From the NCBI GenBank assembly GCA_022641835.1, contig CP048715.1:496001-560000 (forward strand): DNA of 64,000 bases, in the 5' to 3' direction. The position numbers and the translations under genes were made by a program. Origin of the DNA: Petasospora fabianii. Lineage: Eukaryota; Ascomycota; Saccharomycetes; Phaffomycetales; Wickerhamomycetaceae. Each line of letters starts with the position of its first letter. Position 1 is the stretch's first letter. Shown here in pieces: positions 32,333 through 41,677 of the stretch. The notes beneath the pieces were generated by a model. The model was not told the DNA's origin. It was given only the letters and a program-made list of their open reading frames with translations, and searched no databases.

Positions 32333-32645
32333 TTTGTCTTGTGAACTCAATTTCGATTGATCTAGTCGTTATAGGGCCGCGATATTGTTCTGTTTTACGC
32401 CGCCTTGTCGTTTGAGGTGGCCTTTCCTCCCTGTATTCCCCCGATAAATTCGTTGGGGGGAAACATCTGCACACCACTTCTGATCGGGACAACAACCGCG
32501 CTCCTATCTCAGATCCGCTCCCCTGATATCGAAGCTTCGATAGTACTTGACTATACCTCTGTGCAGCGCTAGAACATCAGACCTGCGTCTCGAGGAGGTG
32601 GCCAACACTACTTTCAGGGCCCTTCACTCACGCTTTTTCTCTCGA

Positions 32646-33485
32646 ATGTCACTCGCTACTATGTCGAGACGCATGATCCTTTCCCCAGTCAAAGAAGGCG
32701 ACGTCGCTATCAAGGGCATCGTCTTTGACATGGACGGTACTCTCTGTCTTCCCCAGACTTGGATGTTTGCCGAAATGAGATCCGAGATTGGTCTCCATGA
32801 TAGGTCCATTGACATCTTGAAATTCATCGGTGATATGTCACCAGATGATCAGGCCCTTGCTAATGCAAAGATCGCTGGCGTTGAGAGAAAGGCTATGGAG
32901 CAAATGGTGAGTCACATAAATTAATATGAAGCCTCAACCGGTACTAACAATGTCTCCCAGGAACCACAACCAGGTCTAGGAGAACTCATGAAGGTATGTT
33001 ATACCCACGGCTCATCGTTGTATCGCTTCTGTCTCGTCTACTAACAGATATTAATCAGTTTCTCAGCTCCATCAACATTCCAAAGGCGATATGCACTAGA
33101 AACCTCATTGTAAGTCTTGTTGACTAACATCTTAATACACAAGAATACTGACCCCCTCAAGACACCAGTGAAACATTTAATGTCAAATTTTATACCAGAA
33201 GAGGAACTTCATCCAATCGTGACGAGAGCATTCACTCCACCAAAACCACACCCGGCGCCGATCCTACATATTGCAGAACAATGGGGTCTCCAACCAGAGA
33301 GTTTAATCATGGTTGGTGACTCCATTGATGACATGATGGCTGGAAACAGTGCAGGCGCTGCCACTATCCTTATAAGGTCTCATGCCAATGGGCATATCAC
33401 AGATATCGATGAAACTGACTACGTAGTGGACTCTCTCTTAGATATCATTACTCTTATCGAGGACGGGTTTCTAACCAAAAATTAG
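32646..33485 (+). CDS. HAD-superfamily phosphatase, YOR131C orthologue (four exons)
   Basis: Exons are 32646-32906, 32961-32993, 33059-33109 and 33144-33485. All junctions are phase 0 and give 228 residues. Motif I is IVFDMDGTL (nucleophile Asp28, acid Asp30). Motif II falls near KAICTRN, and motif IV is MVGDSIDDMMAG. TWMFAEMR and AHANGH-like SHANGHI segments match yeast YOR131C, a putative hydrolase of unknown substrate. Each intron introduces a stop or frameshift if kept, so splicing is required. ATGs at 32646, 32661 and 32673 are all possible starts; a short basic N-terminus might target mitochondria. The stop lies only 9 bases from the stop of the convergent gene. Confidence 0.85.
32907..32960 (+). 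other. HAD gene intron 1
   Basis: 54 bases: donor GTGAGT, branch TACTAAC, acceptor CCCAG. Confidence 0.82.
32994..33058 (+). other. HAD gene intron 2
   Basis: 65 bases: donor GTATGT, branch CTACTAAC, acceptor AATCAG. Confidence 0.85.
33110..33143 (+). other. HAD gene intron 3, only 34 bases
   Basis: Donor GTAAGT, branch TGACTAAC, acceptor CACAAG, total 34 bases. Retention gives an in-frame TAA, and removal restores the conserved RNLI-NTDPLKTPVKH reading. Confidence 0.75.
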
Positions 33486-33494
33486 AGATATAAA

Positions 33495-34661
33495 TCAAAC
33501 ATTCTCAAAGTGGCGCTTGTTTCGTTGCAAAATAAAGCTAGTAGTAAGACCACTAATCGGGTCTACTCGTGATGTATTCAATAGAAGCTTGTACCCGCTG
33601 TGATGCATTGGAACGTCCTTACTAATGAATCCCACTTCTTCGCAGATCGGACCAAATTGTTCTGTGATGGTAGTCATGTCAAGATATCCAACCGGGTTCC
33701 ATTTTAACCAGCACTTATCGTCTTTAACGAGCTTGAAGGTCACTATTTTGAAATATTTGAATAGGCTGACATCAACATGGTGTGACTCTCTCTGTGCCTT
33801 CGAGAGCTCGTTCAACAGAGATAATGGCTCAAAGGGAATCTTAGTGCCAACTTGCTCTGGTGAGATGAGAGCGTTGTTGATCAAACTTGAGTCTTGACAC
33901 AACGTCAATGTCGAGGATATGTTACCCCTCTTTGTTCCCCCAGATAAAACGCTTGACAAAGCGGCTGAAGCAGCCGAAGTTGCCCCTTCACGGATTTCTT
34001 CTTTGCTTCTAACTGTATCATGTTGCTGAAAGTTGTTGCTTCCCAGACCATCCTGGACGGTTTTGAGTGGCAGAGTTGTGAGCATGTTGGATTTCACAGG
34101 TGTGATCCTCACAGTACTATGGACCTCTTCTTGCTGCCTTGACAAAAGGAAGTTTACACACGCGTATGGCCAAGGTGAGCCTCTGTAATAGATACGTGCC
34201 AACTCAAACCCAGTATTGTCTGCGAGCTTCCATTGTTCGCTGAACCATCTTCTCAGCATAAGAGTATCGTCACGGACAAAATGATATGAGACGTGATGGT
34301 TACCCTTCTGGTACACATTAAGAAGTCCATGATTCACTGGATCCTGTAAGATAAAGAACTCGGTGCTCTTTTTAAAGCTGAGAGGGTAGATATGGCGGCG
34401 GTTGTGATGTGTTCGCTCCAGGCGGTGAGCCCTATAGTTGATGGCGATGAAGTATGCTATAGACAAGATAATAATCAAGTAGAGCAAGCTAAACAGTGAG
34501 GTGAAAGCATACAGCCCAATATTGCCAGCCGTTTGTGGTAGTGTGGGAGCTTGTGGACGTGGGTAATCATCTGAAAGATTGGTGAGCTCTTCATGAACTT
34601 GCCATTGCTGCTGCTGCGAGGGCTCCAGCGGTGATTGCTCCATTTGAGACCTATGCTCCAT
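33495..34661 (-). CDS. Single-pass membrane protein of unknown function
   Basis: This is a 388-residue ORF with the start at the first ATG (MEHRSQMEQ); the open frame continues 7 codons further only through a TTG. After a Gln/Pro-rich N-terminus, one strong transmembrane segment lies around residues 48-75 (FTSLFSLLYLIIILSIAYFIA), followed by a basic RAHRLERTHHNRRH. That predicts an N-out or N-lumen signal-anchor or a tail facing the cytosol. The large C-terminal part looks folded and has a low-complexity Ala/Ser insert near residue 230. I do not recognise a family. The stop codon is 9 bases from that of the convergent HAD gene, so their 3' ends must overlap. Confidence 0.75.
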   Translation of the reverse strand: MEHRSQMEQSPLEPSQQQQWQVHEELTNLSDDYPRPQAPTLPQTAGNIGLYAFTSLFSLLYLIIILSIAYFIAINYRAHRLERTHHNRRHIYPLSFKKSTEFFILQDPVNHGLLNVYQKGNHHVSYHFVRDDTLMLRRWFSEQWKLADNTGFELARIYYRGSPWPYACVNFLLSRQQEEVHSTVRITPVKSNMLTTLPLKTVQDGLGSNNFQQHDTVRSKEEIREGATSAASAALSSVLSGGTKRGNISSTLTLCQDSSLINNALISPEQVGTKIPFEPLSLLNELSKAQRESHHVDVSLFKYFKIVTFKLVKDDKCWLKWNPVGYLDMTTITEQFGPICEEVGFISKDVPMHHSGYKLLLNTSRVDPISGLTTSFILQRNKRHFENV

Positions 34662-34941
34662 ATAATTCTGGTTTGATGCCAATAACTCGAAAGTTCGTAT
34701 GAGAACGATACAGTTATCTTCATTAATATCGTTGCATGCGGGATGCGCCGGCCGTGGCGCCCTTCTTTGACCTCACCTGTCACAAAAGGCAATATCAACA
34801 GCTCCCGCACCACGCCAGAATTCCATCAGAAACACCAGGTGTCTTTCAATACATCAGAAACAAAATTAGAAGTCCATGTCATCCATTTACAACAAAGCGT
34901 GGCCAGACTATAGAAGGAAGCTATAAACTTCATCATCATAA

Positions 34942-36417
34942 TCAGTTCATCTCAACGTCATTAGTGGACATCTCTGCATCAGCAGGAGAGCCAGTAACTG
35001 GTGTAGAGGAAGTAGATGGACGAGCAGACTCATCCCAAGTCTTCTCCAAAGGTGGTAAGCCTTCTAACTCAATCTTCTCCCGGAAGAACTTCTCGGCCTG
35101 GTATCTCTCCTTGAAAGTGATATTAACATGGCCATCATCTTTTTGAGACACACCAGCCACTGCGTCGTTACCAAAAACACCCAATGCTCTCTGAAAACTT
35201 TCGTTGTTTGGATCCGGTAAGTTGACAGTGATAGTTTTTGTTCGAAGATCCAGCGAACGACTGCTTGGAGCAAATGCTCGCTTGGTGTATGGAGCGTAGC
35301 CACCTCTACCACCACGGCCCCTGCCTCTCAAAGAGCCACGACCTCTCGAAGGGTATCTACCTCTTGAAGTAAAAGCCATGGATTTGCCTTCAAGCTTGGC
35401 CTTGTCTTGAGTGATGGCTTCAGGTGTGACGCCATTGGCTTCCATGTCACTCTGTATTTTTTCGACCTGAGTTCTGATTGAAGCCTCCTGGTCTGGATCA
35501 TCCATCAGCTGCTGCTCCAACTTACTCAGTTCAGCTAGATATGATGTCAGCATCTTTTCTTTAAGTTCAATCATCTTCTGTAGCTGCTCATCACGAGCCT
35601 TTTTCTTAGCCTGTTTCTCTTCAAACTCCTTCTGCTTCTCAGCCTGCTGCTTCTTGAATTCCTCAATATCAAATGGTTGTGGCTCGCTCTGAGCAGGTCT
35701 CTGCTTCTTGAAGAAGATTTTGATAAATCTGTTGTCAAAGATCGGCTCTGGACTGGACCATGCCTTTCTGGCAAACTTAGGTTCCTTGAACTCGATCTCA
35801 GCGGTTCGGAACTCCCGGTTCAATTTGATGTTGGTAATCTCTCCAAATCGAGTGAAGTATGATCGTAGCTTCGAATCATCAAGCTTGTCCAAGGGCAAAC
35901 TGGCAACTACGACGGTATTCCCCCTAATCACTCTGTCCGTCGCCACGGAATGTATGTGATCAGACTCCTTGTCCCTTTGGGTCTGCAGCTGCTCCGCTGT
36001 TAGACGAGGTGGCTGGAGATGTGGAGGCTGGCGCCTAATATTGTTCCTGTATTCTGGTGGAGCCTGGTTGTAAGAAGTTTTGTCCTTCTTAAAGAATTCC
36101 TGTGTGACCTTGAATGCCTCCTCTTGGGCTTTTTTCTTGAGCTCATCAGGCTTCGAGGCCTCCTTAACGTATGTTTTGGATTGCACACCAGCCATGACCT
36201 CTTTGGCAAAGGCCACTGGATCAGCATCTCCGAGGAAGTCCTCAAGAGACCCAGCCAGCAACTTGGTCATTTCTTCCCCTTCAACCTTGTTCTGGAGAAG
36301 TGCAACGATGTAGTCCGCAAGCACATCAGGTTCTGCATCAGAGACCTGTGCAGAGCGTTCCACAAGCCATGGCTTGAGCTGTGTGATGTCTTCCTCTGTA
36401 AGGTCAAAAACTCCCAT
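34942..36417 (-). CDS. RBM26/RBM27-like RNA-binding protein (PWI-like, RRM, RGG)
   Basis: This is a 491-residue protein. Residues ~1-75 form a PWI-like helical domain (LKPWLVERSAQVS, VLADYIVALLQNK). An RRM spans ~160-235 (NTVVVASLPLDKL, LRSYFTRFGEITNIKL). A charged coiled coil runs ~240-330. An RG-rich segment (RGRGSLRGRGRGGRGG) is at ~350-370 and a second, degenerate RRM at ~395-450. This order resembles animal RBM26/27 and fission yeast Rmn1, nuclear RNA-surveillance factors; the CCCH finger of RBM26/27 is absent and there are no cysteines. S. cerevisiae has no obvious orthologue that I know of. The start is ATG 36417 (MGVFDLTEED); upstream is only a TTG. Confidence 0.8.
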   Translation of the reverse strand: MGVFDLTEEDITQLKPWLVERSAQVSDAEPDVLADYIVALLQNKVEGEEMTKLLAGSLEDFLGDADPVAFAKEVMAGVQSKTYVKEASKPDELKKKAQEEAFKVTQEFFKKDKTSYNQAPPEYRNNIRRQPPHLQPPRLTAEQLQTQRDKESDHIHSVATDRVIRGNTVVVASLPLDKLDDSKLRSYFTRFGEITNIKLNREFRTAEIEFKEPKFARKAWSSPEPIFDNRFIKIFFKKQRPAQSEPQPFDIEEFKKQQAEKQKEFEEKQAKKKARDEQLQKMIELKEKMLTSYLAELSKLEQQLMDDPDQEASIRTQVEKIQSDMEANGVTPEAITQDKAKLEGKSMAFTSRGRYPSRGRGSLRGRGRGGRGGYAPYTKRAFAPSSRSLDLRTKTITVNLPDPNNESFQRALGVFGNDAVAGVSQKDDGHVNITFKERYQAEKFFREKIELEGLPPLEKTWDESARPSTSSTPVTGSPADAEMSTNDVEMN

Positions 36418-36691
36418 GTGTATCAATTGAATGGCTTAGGGAACCCTCCTTTCCTCTCAGCTTCCCCTTATGAAAAGAACAGGCCCTCGTCATGGCCCCC
36501 TCCCATAGAGACTTCCTAAAGGTGGTTTGTCCGCGAATGCCTTGTGGCGCCTACCTACTGCTGGTACGCGCAACACTTACCTGCGGCGTGAGGCGTGTTC
36601 GTGTGTTTCTAATCAAACCATCAACTTTTGGCATCGATTGGTCTCCACATTGGGTAGATCTTGTAACCAAGGGATAGTTACTGTTGTGAAC

Positions 36692-37582
36692 ATGTCGAAG
36701 AGTAATAAGGCGGCATGTGTGGATGTTGACGAAGCCAAAGAGGCGAAATATCAGGAGGTTGCAACTGCTGTTCGAGAGCTTTACACCGAGAAGGAATTCA
36801 ACTTCAACAATGAGGACTTCGAGATTCTATCCACCATTAGATATGACCCCCTCTTGACTGACACTGTTGATTTTTCCATCATGTTTGATGAAAGCTCAGA
36901 TAACTCCCGTTTGTTTTTCCTTTTCGATGAACATCTTCATCGCACCAATCTTGCTTTAAGATACTTCGGTTTTGGGTACCAGCTTACAAGGCTGCAACTA
37001 CTCTCGAGGTTAAATGAGGCCCTTGCCCCACTGGACAAGTCGCATGCGTATAAATTCAGACTAACTATTGCTGGAAATGGTGAAGCAAACGTCACCGTAC
37101 AAGCGGCACCACATAGGTACAATCTACTTGATGGTTTTAACACTCAAGGAAACTATACCTCCCCCGTGTGGAACGTCTTCATCGACACTGAACCCATCTT
37201 GATCTCACCATTCACATCATTCAAGACAACAAGACGTCAGAGATATACAGAATCACGAGAGAGGATGTTGGTGAAGGATTCACCTGATCCACAGGAGGTT
37301 CTATTATACAACACTGCCAATCAAGTCACAGAAGGCTCAATCACTAATATTGCCTTTAGAGATAAGTACTCAGAAGCTGACACATGGATAACACCAGAGT
37401 TGTCATCAGGATGTCTTTGTGGTGTTGTGAGACATATGCTGATCTCCAAGGGGCTTGTGAAAGAGAAGCAGGTAAATATTAAGGAGGTTAAAGTTGGTGA
37501 TGAAGTTCTTCTTTTCAATGGTATCATTGGGGTGGTAAAGGGAAAAATCATGGACAGATCATTATTTCCACCCAAATACTAA
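36692..37582 (+). CDS. ABZ2: Aminodeoxychorismate lyase (4-aminobenzoate synthesis)
   Basis: This is a 296-residue fold-type IV PLP enzyme. The C-terminal EVLLYNTANQVTEGSITNIAF and WITPELSSGCLCGVVRHML are the conserved cofactor phosphate and substrate region of the BCAT/ADCL superfamily. Extended, poorly conserved N-terminal regions are typical of yeast Abz2. The enzyme splits 4-amino-4-deoxychorismate into pABA and pyruvate for folate synthesis. The catalytic Lys is not obvious by eye. The frame runs 55 codons further upstream without an ATG; the first ATG is at 36692. A 274-base divergent promoter is shared with the RBM26/27-like gene, and the gene is convergent with SER2, 63 bases away. 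Confidence 0.86.
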   Translation: MSKSNKAACVDVDEAKEAKYQEVATAVRELYTEKEFNFNNEDFEILSTIRYDPLLTDTVDFSIMFDESSDNSRLFFLFDEHLHRTNLALRYFGFGYQLTRLQLLSRLNEALAPLDKSHAYKFRLTIAGNGEANVTVQAAPHRYNLLDGFNTQGNYTSPVWNVFIDTEPILISPFTSFKTTRRQRYTESRERMLVKDSPDPQEVLLYNTANQVTEGSITNIAFRDKYSEADTWITPELSSGCLCGVVRHMLISKGLVKEKQVNIKEVKVGDEVLLFNGIIGVVKGKIMDRSLFPPKY

Positions 37583-37645
37583 AATCAACGAATTACTTCT
37601 GAGATAATCGTACATTGTTGCAACTAGCGTTTTCCACTAGAGCGC

Positions 37646-38629
37646 TTAAGCAGTGAGTGCCTTGATCTGCTCATCATTGTAACCCAAAATGTAAAAGATG
37701 TCACTGATCTTATCCGTATTTAGCTTTGCTGGCGCAAGTTTCTGAACCTTTGGTTTAGCATTCCAGGCAATACCAAATCCTGCAACACCCATCATCTTTA
37801 AATCGTTAGAGCCATCACCGACCGCAACAGCGGCTTTAAGATCGATGCCCTCTTTCTTGGCAATCTCGATAGTAAGCTCGGCCTTCTTCTCACCATCAAC
37901 GATGTAACCCTCAGTCTCACCGCTGAAGATAACTTTTCCATTAGGGTCTGTCTCGGTCTTCAATGTGTTAGCGAAGGCATAGTCCAAGTTCAGTGTATCC
38001 TTGACGTAAGAAGCGAGTGGGATGAAACCTCCACTGAGCACAGCTAGCTTACAGCCTGTCTTTTTCAAACCCTTCATGAGTTCATGGTCACCTTTTGTGA
38101 ATTCTAATTTTTTCTTCAGATCCTCCCAAATAGTTCCATCAATACCTCTCAATAACTTGACTCTTCTAGCGAGAGACTCCTTGAAATCAATTTCACCATT
38201 CATAGCAGCTGTAGTGATCTTCTCCACCTCATCTTCGACGCCGGCATAGGCAGCAATGAGTTCAATAACTTCCTGGTAGATTAATGTGGAGTCCATATCG
38301 AAGCAGAACAATTTTTTGGCCTGTCTGAACTCATCGTTCTTTTGGAAGATAATGTCAAGCTTTTCATTAAGTGGACACTCGGAGATAGCTTCCTTAATAT
38401 CTTCGACGGTGGTATGCTCAGAGGCTTCGGAGGTAATCAACTCAGACTTGACGAGCGTAACATCAAAATCGAAAACACGGTCTTCTGAAAGAACATTGAT
38501 CTTGTTGATTTTGACTGGCAGGGACACGATAAAGTGTTCCAACTCGAGGTATGTGGCCGGGTCGATGGCCTCGTGGCCAATTACTGTGAGGACGTAGCGG
38601 AGCATTTGCATATCTGTAGTCGATGACAT
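37646..38629 (-). CDS. SER2: Phosphoserine phosphatase
   Basis: This is a 327-residue HAD enzyme for the last step of serine synthesis, O-phosphoserine to serine. Motif I FCFDMDSTL gives the nucleophile Asp111 and acid Asp113. LAVLSGGF is motif II, a Lys is in EGYIVDGEKKAEL, and motif IV is AVGDGSNDLKMMGVAGFGIA. The N-terminal ~95 residues form the ACT-like leader seen in yeast Ser2. The ATG at 38629 is clear. A TGACTC site upstream suggests general amino-acid control. Confidence 0.95.
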   Translation of the reverse strand: MSSTTDMQMLRYVLTVIGHEAIDPATYLELEHFIVSLPVKINKINVLSEDRVFDFDVTLVKSELITSEASEHTTVEDIKEAISECPLNEKLDIIFQKNDEFRQAKKLFCFDMDSTLIYQEVIELIAAYAGVEDEVEKITTAAMNGEIDFKESLARRVKLLRGIDGTIWEDLKKKLEFTKGDHELMKGLKKTGCKLAVLSGGFIPLASYVKDTLNLDYAFANTLKTETDPNGKVIFSGETEGYIVDGEKKAELTIEIAKKEGIDLKAAVAVGDGSNDLKMMGVAGFGIAWNAKPKVQKLAPAKLNTDKISDIFYILGYNDEQIKALTA

Positions 38630-38756
38630 AACTCTATAGATGTTGAAGTAAAAATCACGCGGTTTGACAGAAACAAATTATAAACGGGTGTACCGGTACA
38701 CCGTCCAAGGGGAGGGCCCCTAAGGTTATCTGGCCAGCACGAGATGAGCCTTGAGG

Positions 38757-38762
38757 TGACTC
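38757..38762 (+). promoter_or_regulatory. Gcn4-type site in the SER2-MTM1 promoter
   Basis: TGACTC lies 128 bases upstream of the SER2 ATG. It is the core Gcn4 (AP-1-like) recognition sequence, fitting amino-acid starvation control of SER2. A 6-mer is weak evidence alone. Confidence 0.4.
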
Positions 38763-38935
38763 GTCCACCGAGTGCGCAAACCGCTTCGCGAAATTTACTT
38801 TTGCGAGGGGCGTGCCCAGCCGCAGGATCGAACTTTCAGAGGCGAGATGGAGATGCTCAAGTTTTGACCAAGAGATAGCCACCACCAGCGCTGTGCTTAT
38901 CTCCAGGTCTCACCACTCCTCATACCAACACTACT

Positions 38936-40003
38936 ATGTCTCTTTCCTCGGAGCTTGCAGCCGCCATTGAAGAACCAGATCTCAGGCCGCAGCCCTCTGG
39001 GCCAGATGAGCTCGCCATCACACCCGCGCAGAAGATGCTCTCAGCATGTTCTGGCTCGATCATCACATCGCTGTTCGTCACTCCGCTTGACGTGGTCCGT
39101 GTGCGGCTTCAACAACAGGAGCTTCTGATGCCCACAGAGAAATGTTGCCAGCGTCAGGTCTTCTGGAATCCCGTGCCCATCACAACGCACTCAAACACAT
39201 GCACTAATACGGGGACAACAGAATGTGTCACGGAGACGGCACGCTCAGTGAAGCCGCTACGGGGCACAGGCTCTGCACTCGTCTCCATCGCCAAAACTGA
39301 AGGTCTAGCTACACTATGGCGAGGTCTCTCACTTACACTTTTCATGGCGGCCCCATCAAACATTGTCTATTTCACTGGCTATGAGCTTCTTCGTGATTCA
39401 TCGCCGATCTCCGCATACACCACACTCAACCCATTGCTCTGTGGTGCTCTTGCCCGTGTCCTGGCGGGTACCGCCGTGGCACCTCTGGAACTTCTCAAGA
39501 CAAGGCTCCAATCTGTTCCAAACAATCAAAGCATGCTCTCCACCTTGATCAAAGATCTTGGATCTGAGCTTAAAATAAAGGGACCACAGGTGCTCTTTAG
39601 AGGATTGACACTAATGCTGTGGAGAGATGTCCCCTTTTCTGGTGTTTACTGGGCATCATATGAATATTTCAAGGCACTCTTTGACAAGAATTTGAATGTC
39701 ACTGGTAAGCCAGATTCCGAACTCTTTGTTCATTCATTCTTGGCTGGAAGTGTATCAGGTTCCATTGCTGCTTTGCTCACCAATCCGTTTGATGTTGGTA
39801 AAACAAGGCTCCAGATATCCAACGAAAAAGAGAAAAGCATCGTCAAATTCATGTCGGATATTGCAAAGTTTGAAGGATTTGGTGCCTTGTACGTTGGATT
39901 TGTCCCACGTTTGCTCAAGATCGCCCCATCATGTGCTATCATGATCTCAAGTTACGAGCTGGGTAAAAGGTTCTTCGCCAAAACGTCGCAGCAACTCAGT
40001 TGA
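38936..40003 (+). CDS. MTM1: Mitochondrial carrier Mtm1 (SLC25A39/40 type)
   Basis: This is a 355-residue carrier with six membrane helices in three repeats. The signatures PxD/ExxK/R appear as TPLDVVRVR, APLELLKTR and NPFDVGKTR. A long Thr/Cys-rich loop after the first signature (~residues 60-105, with CC and CTNTGTTEC) is characteristic of the Mtm1/SLC25A39 branch. In that branch it is tied to mitochondrial glutathione import and iron-sulfur sensing, and in yeast to manganese insertion into Sod2. The conserved loop cysteines seen here are consistent. It is divergent from SER2. Confidence 0.9.
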   Translation: MSLSSELAAAIEEPDLRPQPSGPDELAITPAQKMLSACSGSIITSLFVTPLDVVRVRLQQQELLMPTEKCCQRQVFWNPVPITTHSNTCTNTGTTECVTETARSVKPLRGTGSALVSIAKTEGLATLWRGLSLTLFMAAPSNIVYFTGYELLRDSSPISAYTTLNPLLCGALARVLAGTAVAPLELLKTRLQSVPNNQSMLSTLIKDLGSELKIKGPQVLFRGLTLMLWRDVPFSGVYWASYEYFKALFDKNLNVTGKPDSELFVHSFLAGSVSGSIAALLTNPFDVGKTRLQISNEKEKSIVKFMSDIAKFEGFGALYVGFVPRLLKIAPSCAIMISSYELGKRFFAKTSQQLS

Positions 40004-40130
40004 TTACCTTTGAAGGTGGCAACACTATTTAACGAACTCCTTTTTCCAAATCTAGGTTCATAGAAGAAAAGGAAATGCATGAATTCTGTACATATACACC
40101 ACTGAAGACTAGTTCCAGCCCATGTAGACT

Positions 40131-41390
40131 TCATCCTCGCCATTGGTGTTCAGATCCGCCTGGCATCATATCAAGCGCCCCAGGGGCGCTATATGCGTTG
40201 ATGATGTGAAAGTTCTCAAGAGCTGAAGGTAATCCAGAATCGTCGTCTTGTCGACGCTCCCTTGTCTTTGGCCCTTGGGTCCTTATCACTGTCGGGTTCA
40301 TACCTATCGACAGCTTGTTGACCCTTTCTCCACTTTCTTCATCTTGCCCTGCAAGGTTATCATTTTCAGTTCCCAAGCCTGTGTCATCACTATAGTCGAC
40401 TTTTTCATACGGTCTATACCCCAGCGAACCAGGAACTTTATTGACTCCAATGCTCTGTAGGCCCGCCGAATTGGCACCATTATACTTGTTCTGTAAGATT
40501 AACTTTTGGAGACTAAACGCCGACGCGTCAGTCTTGGTTGAAAAGTTATATTCATCCAAAAATGTTTTGCTCGACTCTTTGTACTTCACACCAGAGTTCC
40601 TCAAAGTCATGACGTAGTCAACGAGTGCATTCTTCAACCCAGTATTGATCGATCTGATAAACTGATCCTCCACGATCTCAACTGAGCATTCCAACTCCTC
40701 CAAATTTTCTTTCGTTAACATCGTAATTGGACTATCTCCAACCTTATTCTCACTCTCTCTCAACTTGGCAAGTATCTTGTTTCTTTTCCACTTCAAATCA
40801 TTCGTTCTCTTCTCCCGCTTGTTAACATTTCCCAATTGACCTATGATTTGGCTCTGCTTCTTGATAGCCTGCTCAGTAATATCAAACTCCATTTCCAAAA
40901 TTCGAATGTAGTGGTATAACAACCTCTTACACTCTTCGTTTGGTACGATGTTACACCATGATGTTATGTCTTTAACCAACTCCTGTTGCTGCTTCATCAC
41001 CTTCTTCTCGGCCTTGATATATTTAGAAATCCTCTGATCCAACGTATGGGAGGTCAGTTGTGCACTTGGATTGAGCTTCCCAAGTAACGATCCAAATGGG
41101 AATGATCCAGTAGAGGAGCTAATCAACGGTGCAGACTGAGACAACTGAGAGTACAGCTCGTATCTTCCCAGAGAGGACGATGGTCTAGTGCCCCCACCAA
41201 GACCTGTAATTGTGCTCTGGGCATCGTCATTGTTTTCCATCAACGCTCCAGTAGACACAGCAGTCATCCCTCCATTACTTCTTGGTCTGGAGGAGTCGAA
41301 GTTCATCGAACTCCGTGAGGAGAGACGATATCCTGGGTCGTTCAAAGAGGCACTCATTGGACGAGCACTCATCTGGCCGTACAGCGACAT
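40131..41390 (-). CDS. Divergent Pil1/Lsp1-type (eisosome-like BAR) protein
   Basis: This is a 419-residue protein with the start at ATG 41390 (MSLYGQMSARPMS). After a Ser-rich N-terminus (~1-105), a helical stretch from ~115 to 295 contains GSLLGKLNPSAQLTSHTLDQ, YIKAEKKVMKQQQELVKDI and EIVEDQFIRSINTGLKNALVDY. That layout follows the Pil1/Lsp1 BAR domain (LAR-L-QLVKIEKNVMRSMEL, then the long second and third helices), though identity is low. Such proteins scaffold plasma-membrane furrows. The C-terminal ~120 residues are disordered. An in-frame ATG at 41552 would add 54 residues that look like translated leader sequence; a longer product cannot be excluded. Confidence 0.68.
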   Translation of the reverse strand: MSLYGQMSARPMSASLNDPGYRLSSRSSMNFDSSRPRSNGGMTAVSTGALMENNDDAQSTITGLGGGTRPSSSLGRYELYSQLSQSAPLISSSTGSFPFGSLLGKLNPSAQLTSHTLDQRISKYIKAEKKVMKQQQELVKDITSWCNIVPNEECKRLLYHYIRILEMEFDITEQAIKKQSQIIGQLGNVNKREKRTNDLKWKRNKILAKLRESENKVGDSPITMLTKENLEELECSVEIVEDQFIRSINTGLKNALVDYVMTLRNSGVKYKESSKTFLDEYNFSTKTDASAFSLQKLILQNKYNGANSAGLQSIGVNKVPGSLGYRPYEKVDYSDDTGLGTENDNLAGQDEESGERVNKLSIGMNPTVIRTQGPKTRERRQDDDSGLPSALENFHIINAYSAPGALDMMPGGSEHQWRG

Positions 41391-41677
41391 TGTTGGAGCG
41401 AATGACAAAGAAGGGAGAGGTCTATGATACTTTGAAGTTATCAATATAAGATTGTTGCTTACAGTATATCGCTGGTGGTAAAGTGCGTCGATGTCATGTT
41501 TTGTGGCAACGATAGTGAATTGAATGGGATTCCCATCCCGCTTATGGCCCATGAAGCATTCCGGCTAGAAATCACATCGTGAATACTGAGAGCATTCGAG
41601 TAATGATTCTACAAAGTGGACTATTAAGAATGTTTTCATGTAGTAGGTTTTTTAGTAGATCATAGGGCACTCGGTGA

